DNA from: an uncultured Holophagaceae bacterium
Lineage (GTDB): Bacteria > Acidobacteriota > Holophagae > Holophagales > Holophagaceae
Reading direction: 5' to 3'
Assembly: GCA_903919165.1 (NCBI GenBank)
Contig: CAIXHJ010000148.1
Coordinates: 1-14,252, forward strand
DNA length: 14,252 nucleotides
A program made the position numbers and the translations under genes. The notes beneath the pieces were generated by a model. That model searched no databases, was not told the DNA's origin, and saw nothing but the letters and a program-made list of their open reading frames with translations. Of the stretch, positions 1 to 7,240 are shown in pieces. The stretch's first letter is position 1, and the number at the start of each line of letters is the position of its first letter.

Positions 1-183
1 CCGCTCTGGGGCTACTTCTGCCAGATCAGCGACAGCACCACCAGCTACGGCTCCTACTCCGGCGCCGTGCCCAACGAAAAGATCACCTGGGGCAAGCTGG
101 GCGTGGACACACCGAAATTCATCGTCGAAAGCGACGCCACCATCGTGGCGCCGCTGATCTTCGCGTATCTGCTGGGGTGGTAG
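1..183 (+). CDS. C-terminal 60 residues of an unrecognised protein (5' end outside window)
   Basis: Frame 1 is open from the first base to a TAG at 181-183. The fragment starts PLWGYFCQISDSTTSYGSYS and ends with a hydrophobic stretch (ATIVAPLIFAYLLGW) that could be a short membrane or buried segment. I do not recognise the family. Only 55 bp separate it from dapB and no terminator hairpin is visible, so it may share a transcript with dapB. Codon use (GCC, ATC, CTG) matches the neighbouring genes, which supports real coding. No function can be assigned from this piece. Confidence 0.6.
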   Translation, partial: PLWGYFCQISDSTTSYGSYSGAVPNEKITWGKLGVDTPKFIVESDATIVAPLIFAYLLGW

Positions 184-238
184 CTCCCGCCACAGATTCC
201 GCACCGACAGGATCAGCAAGGGTTGATCAGGAGCAGAC

Positions 239-1048
239 ATGGCAGAAAAAATGAGAGTTTGCCTCGCTGGCGCCACCGGCTGGACGGGCTGTGCGCTCGT
301 TGCTGCCATCCGGGCTTCGGATGCATTCCAGGTCACAAGTGCCGTGGCCCGGAGGAGCGCGGGTTTGGACCTGGGCCTGGCGATCGGTGGCTCCGTTCTG
401 GGCGTGACGGTTTCTGCGACGATTCAGGAAGCCTTGAAGACGGAGACCGATGTCCTTATCGACTACTCCCACCCCACGGTGGTCAAGGACCATGTTCTGA
501 CGGCCCTCCGCAACCGCGTGCCGGCTGTGATCGGCACCTCGGGTCTCTCGTCATCTGATTTCCAGGAAATCCAGAAGGCCGCCGAAGCCCAGGGCCTTGG
601 GGTCATCGCCGCGGGCAATTTCTCCCTCACCGCCGCCCTGGCCAAGCATTTCAGCCTCATTGCCGCCCGTTATCTCCCCCATTGGGAGATCCTGGACTAC
701 GCCCAGGCCGACAAGCCGGACGTCCCCAGCGGCACCACCCAAGAGCTGGCCGAGGGTCTTGCCTGCGTGCGCAGGAACGAAATGGTCAAACCGGTAGATC
801 AGTTGCTCGGCCCAAAAGAGGCCCGGGGTGCCAGCGTGGCGGGCACCCAGATCCATTCCATCCGCCTGCCCGGTTACACCCTTGCCTTCGAAACCCTTTT
901 TGGCCTTCCGGACGAGCGCCTGACGATCCGCCACGACGCCGGAACCGGTGCCCAGCCATATGTGGCCGGGACCCTGCTTGCCGTGGGACGGGTGCTGAAG
1001 GTGCAGGGACTGATCCGCGGGCTGGATACCCTCTTGTTCCGCGAGTAG
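239..1048 (+). CDS. dapB: 4-hydroxy-tetrahydrodipicolinate reductase (DapB), atypical catalytic loop
   Basis: DapB reduces hydroxy-tetrahydrodipicolinate with NAD(P)H in the cytoplasmic diaminopimelate/lysine pathway. The 269-aa product has the usual family length. It shows the N-terminal Rossmann motif GATGWTG (residues 11-17), a GTSG turn (99-102), GNFSL (126-130), the substrate-loop signature KPDVPSGT (159-166) and a late RLPGY/ERLTIRHDA block (209-234). AGGAG lies 5 nt before the ATG. Odd point: where the E. coli enzyme has the HHRHK catalytic loop, this protein reads AQADK (155-159). The lysine is kept, but the catalytic-type histidines are Ala and Gln. It therefore belongs to a divergent subgroup, or could be a DapB-like reductase with a different role. 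gluQ follows after 31 bp, probably on the same transcript. Confidence 0.85.
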   Translation: MAEKMRVCLAGATGWTGCALVAAIRASDAFQVTSAVARRSAGLDLGLAIGGSVLGVTVSATIQEALKTETDVLIDYSHPTVVKDHVLTALRNRVPAVIGTSGLSSSDFQEIQKAAEAQGLGVIAAGNFSLTAALAKHFSLIAARYLPHWEILDYAQADKPDVPSGTTQELAEGLACVRRNEMVKPVDQLLGPKEARGASVAGTQIHSIRLPGYTLAFETLFGLPDERLTIRHDAGTGAQPYVAGTLLAVGRVLKVQGLIRGLDTLLFRE

Positions 1049-1079
1049 GCCCAGAACTGCACCGACGAAGCAGCCACCC

Positions 1080-2069
1080 ATGATCCTCGGTCGTTTCGCA
1101 CCTTCGCCCACCGGCATCCTCCATCTGGGAAACCTGCGCACGGCGCTAGCCTCCTGGTTGTCGGCGCGGGCCGCAGGCGGGCGCTGGATCATCCGCATGG
1201 AGGACGCGGATGGGCCCCGCTGCCGGCGAGAATTGGGCGAGGCCCAGTTGCGGGACCTGGCGGCCCTCGGGCTGGAATCAGACGCACCCGTGGTGTGGCA
1301 GTCGGAACGCAGCGACCATTATCGCGAGGCTCTGGCGCGGTTGCACGAGGCTCAGCGGCTCTATCCCTGCACCTGCACCCGGAAGGATTTGCAGCTGCTT
1401 GCCTCCGCGCCGCACGCGGAGGACGGCTTGCGCCCGTACCCGGGTCGCTGCCGGAAGCACGCCTGGAAAGGCTACAAGGACATGAGCGCGGGTTCATCCC
1501 GCGGGAGTGGCAGGGGCCGGGGGGAACCTCGCGAGCGAAGCGAGCAGGCAATCCTCCCAGACAGCTTTGTTGCACTGCGCTTGCGTCTTCCCGAAGGCCC
1601 TGTGACGTGGAGGGACCATCTCCTCGGGCCTCAGATGGATGATCCGGCCATCCTCACGGGAGACCCGCTGCTCTTCCGCCGGGACGGCTGTTTCGCCTAC
1701 CACCTGGCGGTGGTGGTGGACGATGCAGCCCAGGGGGTGACTGAGGTGGTACGCGGCGCCGATCTGCGCTCCGTGACCGCCACCCAGATCCGGCTCCAGG
1801 AGGCCCTGGGTCTCCCGCGGCCGACCTACGCCCACCTGGCCCTGGTGATGGCGCCCGATGGCAGCCGTCTCGGCAAGCGTAATGGTGCTATGGGCATCGA
1901 TGCCCTGTCGAGTCGGGGGGTATCCCTAGAGGCGATCACGGGCTGGCTGGGCTGGAGCCTGGGCTGCCTGGAGCGGCCCGAGGCCTGTGCCGTGGCGGAC
2001 CTCGTGGGTTCTTTTCACTGGGGCAGCGTTCCAGGCGGTGAGGTGCGCCTGCCCGGGGATTGGGCTTGA
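1080..2069 (+). CDS. gluQ: glutamyl-Q tRNA(Asp) synthetase (GluQ-RS / YadB)
   Basis: GluQ-RS is a truncated glutamyl-tRNA synthetase paralogue that activates glutamate and attaches it to queuosine at the wobble position of tRNA-Asp. The start MILGRFAPSPTGILHLGNLR carries the class I signature (HLGN, 15-18). A zinc site of family type is present: CTC (97-99) and Y-x3-C (120-124). Also visible are the block YHLAVVVDDAAQGVTEVVRGADL (207-229) and a degenerate KMSKS motif, RLGKR (263-267). No anticodon-binding domain follows, as expected. At 329 aa it is somewhat longer than the usual roughly 300, largely because of a Gly/Ser/Arg-rich stretch (about 128-161) between the zinc domain and VALRLRLP. 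No strong Shine-Dalgarno is visible; the start is set by the family N-terminus. It converges with rpsT. Confidence 0.9.
   Translation: MILGRFAPSPTGILHLGNLRTALASWLSARAAGGRWIIRMEDADGPRCRRELGEAQLRDLAALGLESDAPVVWQSERSDHYREALARLHEAQRLYPCTCTRKDLQLLASAPHAEDGLRPYPGRCRKHAWKGYKDMSAGSSRGSGRGRGEPRERSEQAILPDSFVALRLRLPEGPVTWRDHLLGPQMDDPAILTGDPLLFRRDGCFAYHLAVVVDDAAQGVTEVVRGADLRSVTATQIRLQEALGLPRPTYAHLALVMAPDGSRLGKRNGAMGIDALSSRGVSLEAITGWLGWSLGCLERPEACAVADLVGSFHWGSVPGGEVRLPGDWA
1482..1560. repeat. repeat-like in-frame insert within gluQ
   Basis: This stretch encodes the low-complexity segment MSAGSSRGSGRGRGEPRERS plus a few residues, which has no counterpart in the GluQ family as I know it. The DNA is rich in small symmetries: CGCGGG/CCCGCG around a 5-nt loop (1487-1503), CTCGCGAG (1528-1535), and a GCGAGC-GAA-GCGAGC direct repeat (1530-1544). 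That composition resembles dispersed intergenic repeat units more than coding sequence. Boundaries are approximate; membership in a genomic repeat family is inference. Confidence 0.4.
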
Positions 2070-2132
2070 ACCTGCCCGGCGTTCCATCCGATCGCGTTCC
2101 AGGACGGTTGCTCTGCCGCTCATTTGGACAAC

Positions 2133-2157
2133 AAAAAGGACCCGGTTCTCCGGGTCC
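2133..2157 (-). terminator. third (outermost) rpsT-type terminator copy
   Basis: Stem GGACCCGG/CCGGGTCC (8 bp) with loop TTCT on +. On the - strand it is followed by TTTTTGTTG, giving a U-tract. It is the copy nearest the 3' end of gluQ, and its loop differs by one base from the other two. Confidence 0.75.
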
Positions 2158-2229
2158 TCGAAGAAGCCCTGAGGCTCGTTAGGCCAGCTTGTTCACTTTC
2201 TCGGTATCCCCTGCGGGATACGCGAGACC

Positions 2230-2259
2230 AAAAAACAGAGGACCCGGCTCTCCGGGTCC
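2230..2259 (-). terminator. second rpsT-type terminator copy
   Basis: The same 8-bp GGACCCGG stem with loop CTCT on +, followed on the - strand by a short tract containing six T. It lies 102 bp beyond the first terminator in the direction of rpsT transcription. Confidence 0.8.
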
Positions 2260-2331
2260 TTGAAGAAGGGCCGAGGCTCGTTAGGCCAGCTTGTTCACTT
2301 TTTCGATATCCCCTGCGGGATACGCGAGACC

Positions 2332-2361
2332 AAAAAACAAAGGACCCGGCTCTCCGGGTCC
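2332..2361 (-). terminator. rpsT rho-independent terminator (gene-proximal copy)
   Basis: An 8-bp perfect stem GGACCCGG/CCGGGTCC with a 4-nt loop, followed on the - strand by TTTGTTTTTTGG. It begins 21 bp after the rpsT stop codon, the expected place for its terminator. Confidence 0.9.
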
Positions 2362-2382
2362 TTGAAGAAGCTCTATGGCTCG

Positions 2383-2646
2383 TTAGGCCAGCTTGTTCAC
2401 CTTGGCGGCTAGGCGGGACTTGGTGCGATCGGCGGCGTTCTTGTGCATCACGCCCTTGCGGCAGGCCTTGTCCACCAGGCCCTGGGTCCCGGACAGCTGC
2501 TTGGCGGCCTCGGCCTTGTTGCCACCCGTGATCAGGGCCAGGAAGCTCTTGACGGCGGTCTTCAGGGTCGAGCGGTTGCTGCGGTTGCGGAGGCGGGCCT
2601 CGGCATCGTGGCGGGCCTTCTTGGCAGCGGACTTGTGGTTGGCCAT
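2383..2646 (-). CDS. rpsT: 30S ribosomal protein S20 (bS20)
   Basis: bS20 binds 16S rRNA early in 30S assembly. The 87-aa product starts MANHKSAAKKARHDAEARLR, the family hallmark, and is strongly basic and helical throughout (RNRSNRSTLKTAVKSF; KGVMHKNAADRTKSRLAAKV). The start is the ATG at 2646: it gives the conserved N-terminus, and GGAG lies 9 nt upstream on the - strand. A good sigma70-type promoter lies about 60 bp upstream. The gene stands alone, as is common for rpsT, and converges with gluQ. Its last five codons and terminator are copied twice more downstream. Confidence 0.97.
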   Translation of the reverse strand: MANHKSAAKKARHDAEARLRNRSNRSTLKTAVKSFLALITGGNKAEAAKQLSGTQGLVDKACRKGVMHKNAADRTKSRLAAKVNKLA

Positions 2647-2707
2647 GATTCGGTTCTCCAGCTTCCGAGGCAGTCCCCCGTAGAAAGTCAGGGAGGCGCG
2701 AAAGACC

Positions 2708-2735
2708 ATCCTATCGCAAAAGGCCCATAGGTCAA
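2708..2735 (-). promoter_or_regulatory. sigma70-type promoter for rpsT
   Basis: On the - strand TTGACC (2735-2730) is followed after 16 bp by TAGGAT (2713-2708), matching the -35 and -10 consensus at 5/6 and 4/6 positions. Transcription would begin near 2701, giving a leader of about 55 nt before the rpsT ATG. This is the best promoter match seen in the window. Confidence 0.7.
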
Positions 2736-2765
2736 GGGCAAAAGGCTGCCCCGAGGGTCATTCAA

Positions 2766-2781
2766 CCCCTTCCGGAAGGGG
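2766..2781. repeat. 16-bp perfect palindrome, copy 1 (intergenic)
   Basis: CCCCTTCCGGAAGGGG reads the same on both strands. It lies between the divergent rpsT promoter and the transketolase start. An identical 16-mer occurs at 8834-8849 inside another gene. It could be a protein-binding site or part of a dispersed repeat; there is no T-tract to make it a terminator. Confidence 0.6.
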
Positions 2782-2835
2782 CCTCCATGGGGCATGCTGA
2801 TCGGAGGCGAATGGCCTCCCGGGAAGGATGGGGTC

Positions 2836-3666
2836 ATGCCGCAGCAGAAACTGGAGTCCGTCGTGGCTATGGCGGCGAAGGCGAAAGCCCTTCGCAGGGA
2901 CGTGCTGCTGCAGGTCTACAAGGCCCAGAGCGGCCATCCTGGCGGCAGCCTGAGCTGGATCGATATCGGCGTGGCGCTCTACTACCACGAGATGACTGTG
3001 TTCCCGGAGGATCCGGCCAACCCGGCCCGGGACCGCTTCGTCCTCTCCAAGGGCCATGCCTGTCCATCCCAGTACGCCATCCTCGCGGACCAGGGCTTCT
3101 TTCCCAGGGCCTGGCTGGAGACCTTCCGCCAGTACCCGACGAGGCTCCAGGGCCACGCCGAGAACCACTACACGCCTGGCGTGGAGGTCACCACCGGCAG
3201 CCTGGGCCAGGGCCTACCCCAGGCCGTGGGCATCGCCATCGGCCTGAAGGTCCAGAAATCCGACCGGCGCGTCTACTGCGTGGTGGGTGACGGCGAAAGC
3301 CAGGAGGGCTCGATCTGGGAGGCGGCCATGGCCGCGCCCCACCACAAGCTCGACAACCTCTGCGTCTTCCATGACCTCAACGGCCTGCAGATCGACGGCG
3401 ACGTGAAGAAGGTGATGAACATCAATCCCGTGCCCGACAAGTGGCGCGCCTTCGGTTGGGCCGTGAAGGAGATCGACGGCCACGACTTCAACCAGATCCT
3501 GGAGGCCTTGGCCTGGGCGCGCACCGTGAAGGGCCAGCCCGCGATGATCTGTGCCCGCACTGTGAAGGGCAAGGGCGTGAGCTTCATGGAAAACCAGGCC
3601 GGCTGGCATGGCGTGCCCCCCAAGACGGACGACTACGAAAAGGCCCTGGCCGAGCTGGCGGATTGA
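2836..3666 (+). CDS. transketolase, N-terminal (ThDP pyrophosphate-binding) subunit
   Basis: The 276-aa protein covers only the first half of a full transketolase, which interconverts ketose and aldose phosphates in the pentose phosphate pathway. It shows SGHPGGSLS (32-40), SKGH (71-74), TTGSLGQGL (119-127), the thiamine-diphosphate/Mg motif GDGESQEG (151-158) with the paired N182 in HDLNGLQIDG, and KGKGVSFMEN (244-253) before W-H (257-258). The ATG at 2836 is preferred over the in-frame ATG at 2794: GGAAGG lies at the right distance, and family members begin just before KALRRD. In split transketolases the C-terminal half is usually the next gene, but here argS follows after 11 bp. The partner must be elsewhere, or the protein works with another C-half. 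Confidence 0.9.
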   Translation: MPQQKLESVVAMAAKAKALRRDVLLQVYKAQSGHPGGSLSWIDIGVALYYHEMTVFPEDPANPARDRFVLSKGHACPSQYAILADQGFFPRAWLETFRQYPTRLQGHAENHYTPGVEVTTGSLGQGLPQAVGIAIGLKVQKSDRRVYCVVGDGESQEGSIWEAAMAAPHHKLDNLCVFHDLNGLQIDGDVKKVMNINPVPDKWRAFGWAVKEIDGHDFNQILEALAWARTVKGQPAMICARTVKGKGVSFMENQAGWHGVPPKTDDYEKALAELAD

Positions 3667-3677
3667 GGATTGACCTG

Positions 3678-5579
3678 ATGGATGCAATACGACAGGACTT
3701 CGAGCAGCAGTTGGGGGCAGCCCTAGAGAAAATGGGCCTCCAGGTCATGGAGATCACAGTGGAACGGCCCAAGTCCGGTGAGCTTGGCGATCTGGCCTTC
3801 CCCTGCTTCCGCGCCGCCAAGCAACTGGGGAAGAACCCTCTGCAGCTGTCGCAGGAACTGGCCACCGAGATCCAGAGGGACGATGTGGTTTCCGCTGGTC
3901 CGTACCTCAACCTGAGGCTAAGGCCCGAGACTCGCGCCAAGGCGGTGCTGAAGGACATCCTCGAAGCGCCGCTGAACCGGCCTTATGGATCCCGCCCTGC
4001 CAACGGCAAAAAGGTGATCGTCGAGTACAGCTCGCCGAACATTGCCAAGCTCTTCACCATCGGCCACCTGCGCTCCACCATGATCGGCCACGCCCTGGCC
4101 CAGACCTACCAGTTCCTGGGTTACGACGTGGTGCGCCTCAATCACCTGGGCGACTGGGGCACCCAGTTTGGAACGCTGCTGGCGGCTTACCAATGGGTAC
4201 CGAATGACAACAAAGATTTGACACAGCCGTTAAAAGAATTGAATTTGGGACCACTCGGGACACGGTCCTTCAAAGGTGATGATGGTGAAGGGAAATGGAC
4301 TCCTCTATACCGTTTGTTCGCTCTTTACGCGCTCTTTCATGCTGAAGAGACAGAACATCCAGAACTTCGCGACGAAGGGCGCGGCTGGTTCAAGCGACTA
4401 GAGTCTGGAGATGCCGAAGCTCGGAGACTCTGGAGCTGGTTCAGGGAGATCTCCCTGCGGGAATTCCAGCGCATTTACGATCGCCTCGGCGTGAGCTTCG
4501 ACACGCTGGAACAGGGTGAGGCCTTCTACGAGAACCAGCTCCTGCCCACCATGCAGCGACTGGAAGCTGCGGGCCTCCTGGTAGAAGGCGAAATGGGAGC
4601 CAAGATCATCAACTTGGAGGATGTCGGAATTACCACGCCCTGCCTGGTTCAGAAGGGCGATGGCACGAGTATCTACGCCACCCGCGATCTGGCGGCGGCT
4701 TTGTATCGCAAACAGACCTACGACTTCGACCGCTGCCTCTACGTGGTGGGCACCGATCAGGTGCTGCACTTCCAGCAGATCTTCGCGGTGCTCAACAAGT
4801 TGGATCCGTGGTTCAAGGGGCGGATGCTGCACACGCCCTTCGGCATGGTGAAGCTGCCCGAAGGGAAGATGAGCACCCGCAAGGGCAATGTCATCTTCCT
4901 GGAGGATGTGCTCGACGAGGCCCGGGAGCGCGTGGCTGCCATCATCGACGAGAAGAACCCCGACCTGCGGAACAAGGCCGAGGTGGCCGAGATGTTGGGC
5001 ATGGGCGCGGTGGTGTTCTTCGACGCCATGAACGACCGGGTGAAGCCCATCACCTTCACCTGGGACCGCGTCATCGCCCTCGACGGAGATACGGGCCCCT
5101 ACGTGCAGTACGCCCACGCCCGCATCATGAGCGTGCTGCGAAAGGGCGCATCTGATCCGAATCTTCCTGATGACGCCGATTTCTGGGAATGGGCAAAGCC
5201 TTTGATTTCACCTCAGGTTCCATCAGATCCCAGGGTTGATTTCATGGCATTAGGACTTAGCGCAATTCCATGGAATGTGGCCGGCCAGGACCCTGTAGGG
5301 CTTGACTCGCCTCATGCACAGGCGCTTCTATTCGAATTGGCCGGGTTTCCAGCGGCAGTTCAAGCCGTTACGGAGGGATGCATGGCGACTCCGCTCGCAC
5401 GTCAGCTGGTTGCTATCGCCCGGGCGTTTTCCGGCTTCTACACGAATTGTCCGATTCTTAAGGGAGATTTTGCGGATCGGAACATTCAACGCTGGCGTCT
5501 TGCCCTTTGTGTGGCCACCGCCCGGGTTCTTCGCCAGGGCTTGTTCCTCATGGGCATCAAGGCCCCCGACGAGATGTAG
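3678..5579 (+). CDS. argS: arginyl-tRNA synthetase
   Basis: ArgS charges tRNA-Arg with arginine. The 633-aa product shows the N-terminal additional domain (about 1-110), SSPNIAK (118-124) and GHLRST (129-134) of the class I HIGH region, [12 protein letters not shown] (154-165), the KMSTRKGN signature (397-404), [13 protein letters not shown] (471-483), and a C-terminal anticodon-binding domain ending [10 protein letters not shown]. The ATG at 3678 follows GAGG by 9 nt and gives the normal family start; the frame remains open upstream but that part is antisense-like filler. Length is above the common 550-600. Two segments, about 173-222 and 490-548, look like insertions and use AT-rich codons (TTA, AAA, GAA, GAT) unlike the rest. 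The stop overlaps the pyrG ribosome-binding site, indicating co-translation. Confidence 0.95.
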   Translation: MDAIRQDFEQQLGAALEKMGLQVMEITVERPKSGELGDLAFPCFRAAKQLGKNPLQLSQELATEIQRDDVVSAGPYLNLRLRPETRAKAVLKDILEAPLNRPYGSRPANGKKVIVEYSSPNIAKLFTIGHLRSTMIGHALAQTYQFLGYDVVRLNHLGDWGTQFGTLLAAYQWVPNDNKDLTQPLKELNLGPLGTRSFKGDDGEGKWTPLYRLFALYALFHAEETEHPELRDEGRGWFKRLESGDAEARRLWSWFREISLREFQRIYDRLGVSFDTLEQGEAFYENQLLPTMQRLEAAGLLVEGEMGAKIINLEDVGITTPCLVQKGDGTSIYATRDLAAALYRKQTYDFDRCLYVVGTDQVLHFQQIFAVLNKLDPWFKGRMLHTPFGMVKLPEGKMSTRKGNVIFLEDVLDEARERVAAIIDEKNPDLRNKAEVAEMLGMGAVVFFDAMNDRVKPITFTWDRVIALDGDTGPYVQYAHARIMSVLRKGASDPNLPDDADFWEWAKPLISPQVPSDPRVDFMALGLSAIPWNVAGQDPVGLDSPHAQALLFELAGFPAAVQAVTEGCMATPLARQLVAIARAFSGFYTNCPILKGDFADRNIQRWRLALCVATARVLRQGLFLMGIKAPDEM

Positions 5580-5587
5580 GAGATTCC

Positions 5588-7183
5588 ATGACCAAGTATG
5601 TATTCGTCACCGGTGGTGTGCTTTCGAGCCTGGGCAAGGGGATCGCTGCGGCCTCGCTGGGCGCGCTGCTGGAGGCCCGGGGGCTGAAGGTCACGCTCAT
5701 GAAGATGGATCCCTACCTCAACGTGGATCCGGGCACCATGTCGCCCTTCCAGCACGGGGAGGTCTTCGTCACGGACGATGGGGCGGAGACGGACCTGGAC
5801 CTGGGGCACTACGAGCGCTTCACATCGGTGCCCACCACCCAGAACCACACCATCACCACGGGCCGCATCTACAACACCGTGATCCAGAAGGAGCGCCGCG
5901 GCGACTACCTGGGCAAGACAGTGCAGGTGATCCCCCACATCACGGACGAGATCAAGGGCGTGATGAAGAAGGTCGCCAAGGATATGGACGTGGTGATCGT
6001 GGAGATCGGCGGCACCGTGGGCGACATCGAGAGCCAGCCCTTCATCGAGGCCATCCGCCAGTTCAAGCTCGAATCCGGGCTCGGGAACGCCATCAACATG
6101 CACCTGACCTACGTGCCCTTCATCAAGGCTGCGGGCGAGTTGAAGTCGAAGCCCACCCAGCACAGTGTCAAGGAGCTGCGAGCCCTGGGCATCCAGCCCG
6201 ACGTGTTGCTCTGCCGTGCCGAGCAGGACATCCCCCGCGACCTGAAAGACAAGATCGCCCTGTTCTGCTCCGTGACCACGGACGCAGTGTTCAGCGGCCG
6301 CGACGCCCACACCATCTACGAAGTGCCCCTGAACCTGCATCTCGAAGGCCTGGACACCAAGGTCGCGACCCTGTTGGGCCTCGGAGAGAAGACCCCCGAC
6401 CTCAGCGCCTGGGAAAAGCTGTTGCACCGCATCCGCAACCCCAAAGGCAGCGTGCGCATCGGCGTGGTGGGCAAGTACGTGGAGTTCAAGGAAAGCTACA
6501 AGAGCCTCATCGAGGCCCTGCATCACGCGGGCTACGGGCTAGAGACGCACGTGGACCTGAAGTGGGTCGAGGCCGAGGATCTAGAGAACCAGGATCCCGC
6601 GACCTTCCTGCAAGATTGCCACGGCATCCTTGTGCCCGGCGGCTTCGGAGTGCGCGGCACCCGCGGCATGGTCAAATCCATCCAGTACGCCCGTGAGCAC
6701 CGCATCCCGTTCTTCGGCATCTGCCTCGGCATGCAGATGGCCTCCGTGGAGTTCGCCCGGAACGTCGCCGGACTAGAAGGCGCCGATTCCACCGAGTTCG
6801 ACGATGCGCCGAAGCATCGGATCATCTTCAAGCTGCGTGAGTTGGTGGACGTGGAGGAACTGGGTGGCACCATGCGCCTGGGCGCCTACCCCTGCCGCCT
6901 CGCGCCGGAAAGTCAGGCCGCGAAGGCCTACGGCAGCACGGAGATCAGCGAGCGTCATCGCCATCGCTACGAGTTCAATCACGAATACCGGAAGATCTTG
7001 GAGGACAAGGGCCTGGCGTTCACGGGCATGAGTCCCGACGGCGTGTTCGTGGAGATCGTGGAGGTGAAGGATCACCCCTTCTTCCTGGGCTGCCAGTTCC
7101 ACCCTGAGTTCAAGAGCCGTCCCCTGAGCCCGCACCCGCTCTTCACCGCCTTCGTGAAGGCCAGCGCCGAGAACCGCGATTGA
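5588..7183 (+). CDS. pyrG: CTP synthase (glutamine-hydrolysing)
   Basis: PyrG converts UTP to CTP using ATP and glutamine, the last step of pyrimidine nucleotide synthesis. The 531-aa product starts [20 protein letters not shown], the nearly invariant family N-terminus. The synthetase domain (1 to about 267) includes [14 protein letters not shown] (38-51) and [11 protein letters not shown] (139-149). The C-terminal class I glutamine amidotransferase domain carries the nucleophile C379 in GICLGMQ and the H505/E507 pair in FHPEF. AGGAG overlaps the argS stop and sits 5 nt before the ATG. A strong hairpin terminator follows directly. No frameshift or missing active-site residue is seen. Confidence 0.98.
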   Translation: MTKYVFVTGGVLSSLGKGIAAASLGALLEARGLKVTLMKMDPYLNVDPGTMSPFQHGEVFVTDDGAETDLDLGHYERFTSVPTTQNHTITTGRIYNTVIQKERRGDYLGKTVQVIPHITDEIKGVMKKVAKDMDVVIVEIGGTVGDIESQPFIEAIRQFKLESGLGNAINMHLTYVPFIKAAGELKSKPTQHSVKELRALGIQPDVLLCRAEQDIPRDLKDKIALFCSVTTDAVFSGRDAHTIYEVPLNLHLEGLDTKVATLLGLGEKTPDLSAWEKLLHRIRNPKGSVRIGVVGKYVEFKESYKSLIEALHHAGYGLETHVDLKWVEAEDLENQDPATFLQDCHGILVPGGFGVRGTRGMVKSIQYAREHRIPFFGICLGMQMASVEFARNVAGLEGADSTEFDDAPKHRIIFKLRELVDVEELGGTMRLGAYPCRLAPESQAAKAYGSTEISERHRHRYEFNHEYRKILEDKGLAFTGMSPDGVFVEIVEVKDHPFFLGCQFHPEFKSRPLSPHPLFTAFVKASAENRD

Positions 7184-7185
7184 TA

Positions 7186-7223
7186 CAGAAAACGGGCGGG
7201 CCAGGTGGCCCGCCCGTTTTCTG
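7186..7223. terminator. bidirectional terminator between pyrG and gltA
   Basis: A perfect 17-bp stem, CAGAAAACGGGCGGGCC (7186-7202) against 7207-7223, with a 4-nt AGGT loop. The GC core is flanked by AAAA on one side and TTTT on the other, so it can end transcription in both directions. It begins 3 bp after the pyrG stop and ends 18 bp before the gltA stop. Confidence 0.93.
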
Positions 7224-7240
7224 AAGACTGAAGGCTGTCT

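Larger units (their letters stand above)
2138..2400. repeat. 102-bp tandem repeat, about 2.6 copies, each holding the rpsT 3' tail and terminator
   Basis: Copy A is 2138-2239, copy B 2240-2341 and partial copy C 2342-2400. A and B differ at 8 of 102 positions by eye. Each copy carries, read on the - strand, the last five rpsT codons plus stop (GTGAACAAGCTGGCCTAA, identical in all three at 2179-2196, 2281-2298 and 2383-2400), a short variable stretch, and the same GGACCCGG hairpin terminator. Copies A and B also contain an imperfect hairpin built on TATCCC-CTGC-GGGATA. Only copy C is attached to the real rpsT reading frame. This accounts for all of the 313 bp between gluQ and rpsT except 2070-2137. 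Confidence 0.95.

Noticed and set aside
2047..2130. tRNA-like wording on the - strand (GGTTCAA and GAGC...AGAGC motifs) downstream of gluQ
   Set aside because: The T-arm, D-arm and anticodon stems do not pair, and part of it overlaps the gluQ coding end. No cloverleaf can be drawn.
2138..2400. CRISPR-like array
   Set aside because: The units are contiguous 102-bp tandem copies containing a gene tail and terminator, with no unique spacers between short repeats.
2124..2531. A + strand open frame with a 34-residue repeated peptide across the 102-bp repeats
   Set aside because: The period is a multiple of three, so a frame stays open by construction. It has no ribosome-binding site and runs antisense into rpsT.
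5302..6696. Overlapping + frame across the argS end and pyrG
   Set aside because: Arg/Pro/Gly-rich out-of-frame reading of two well-supported genes.
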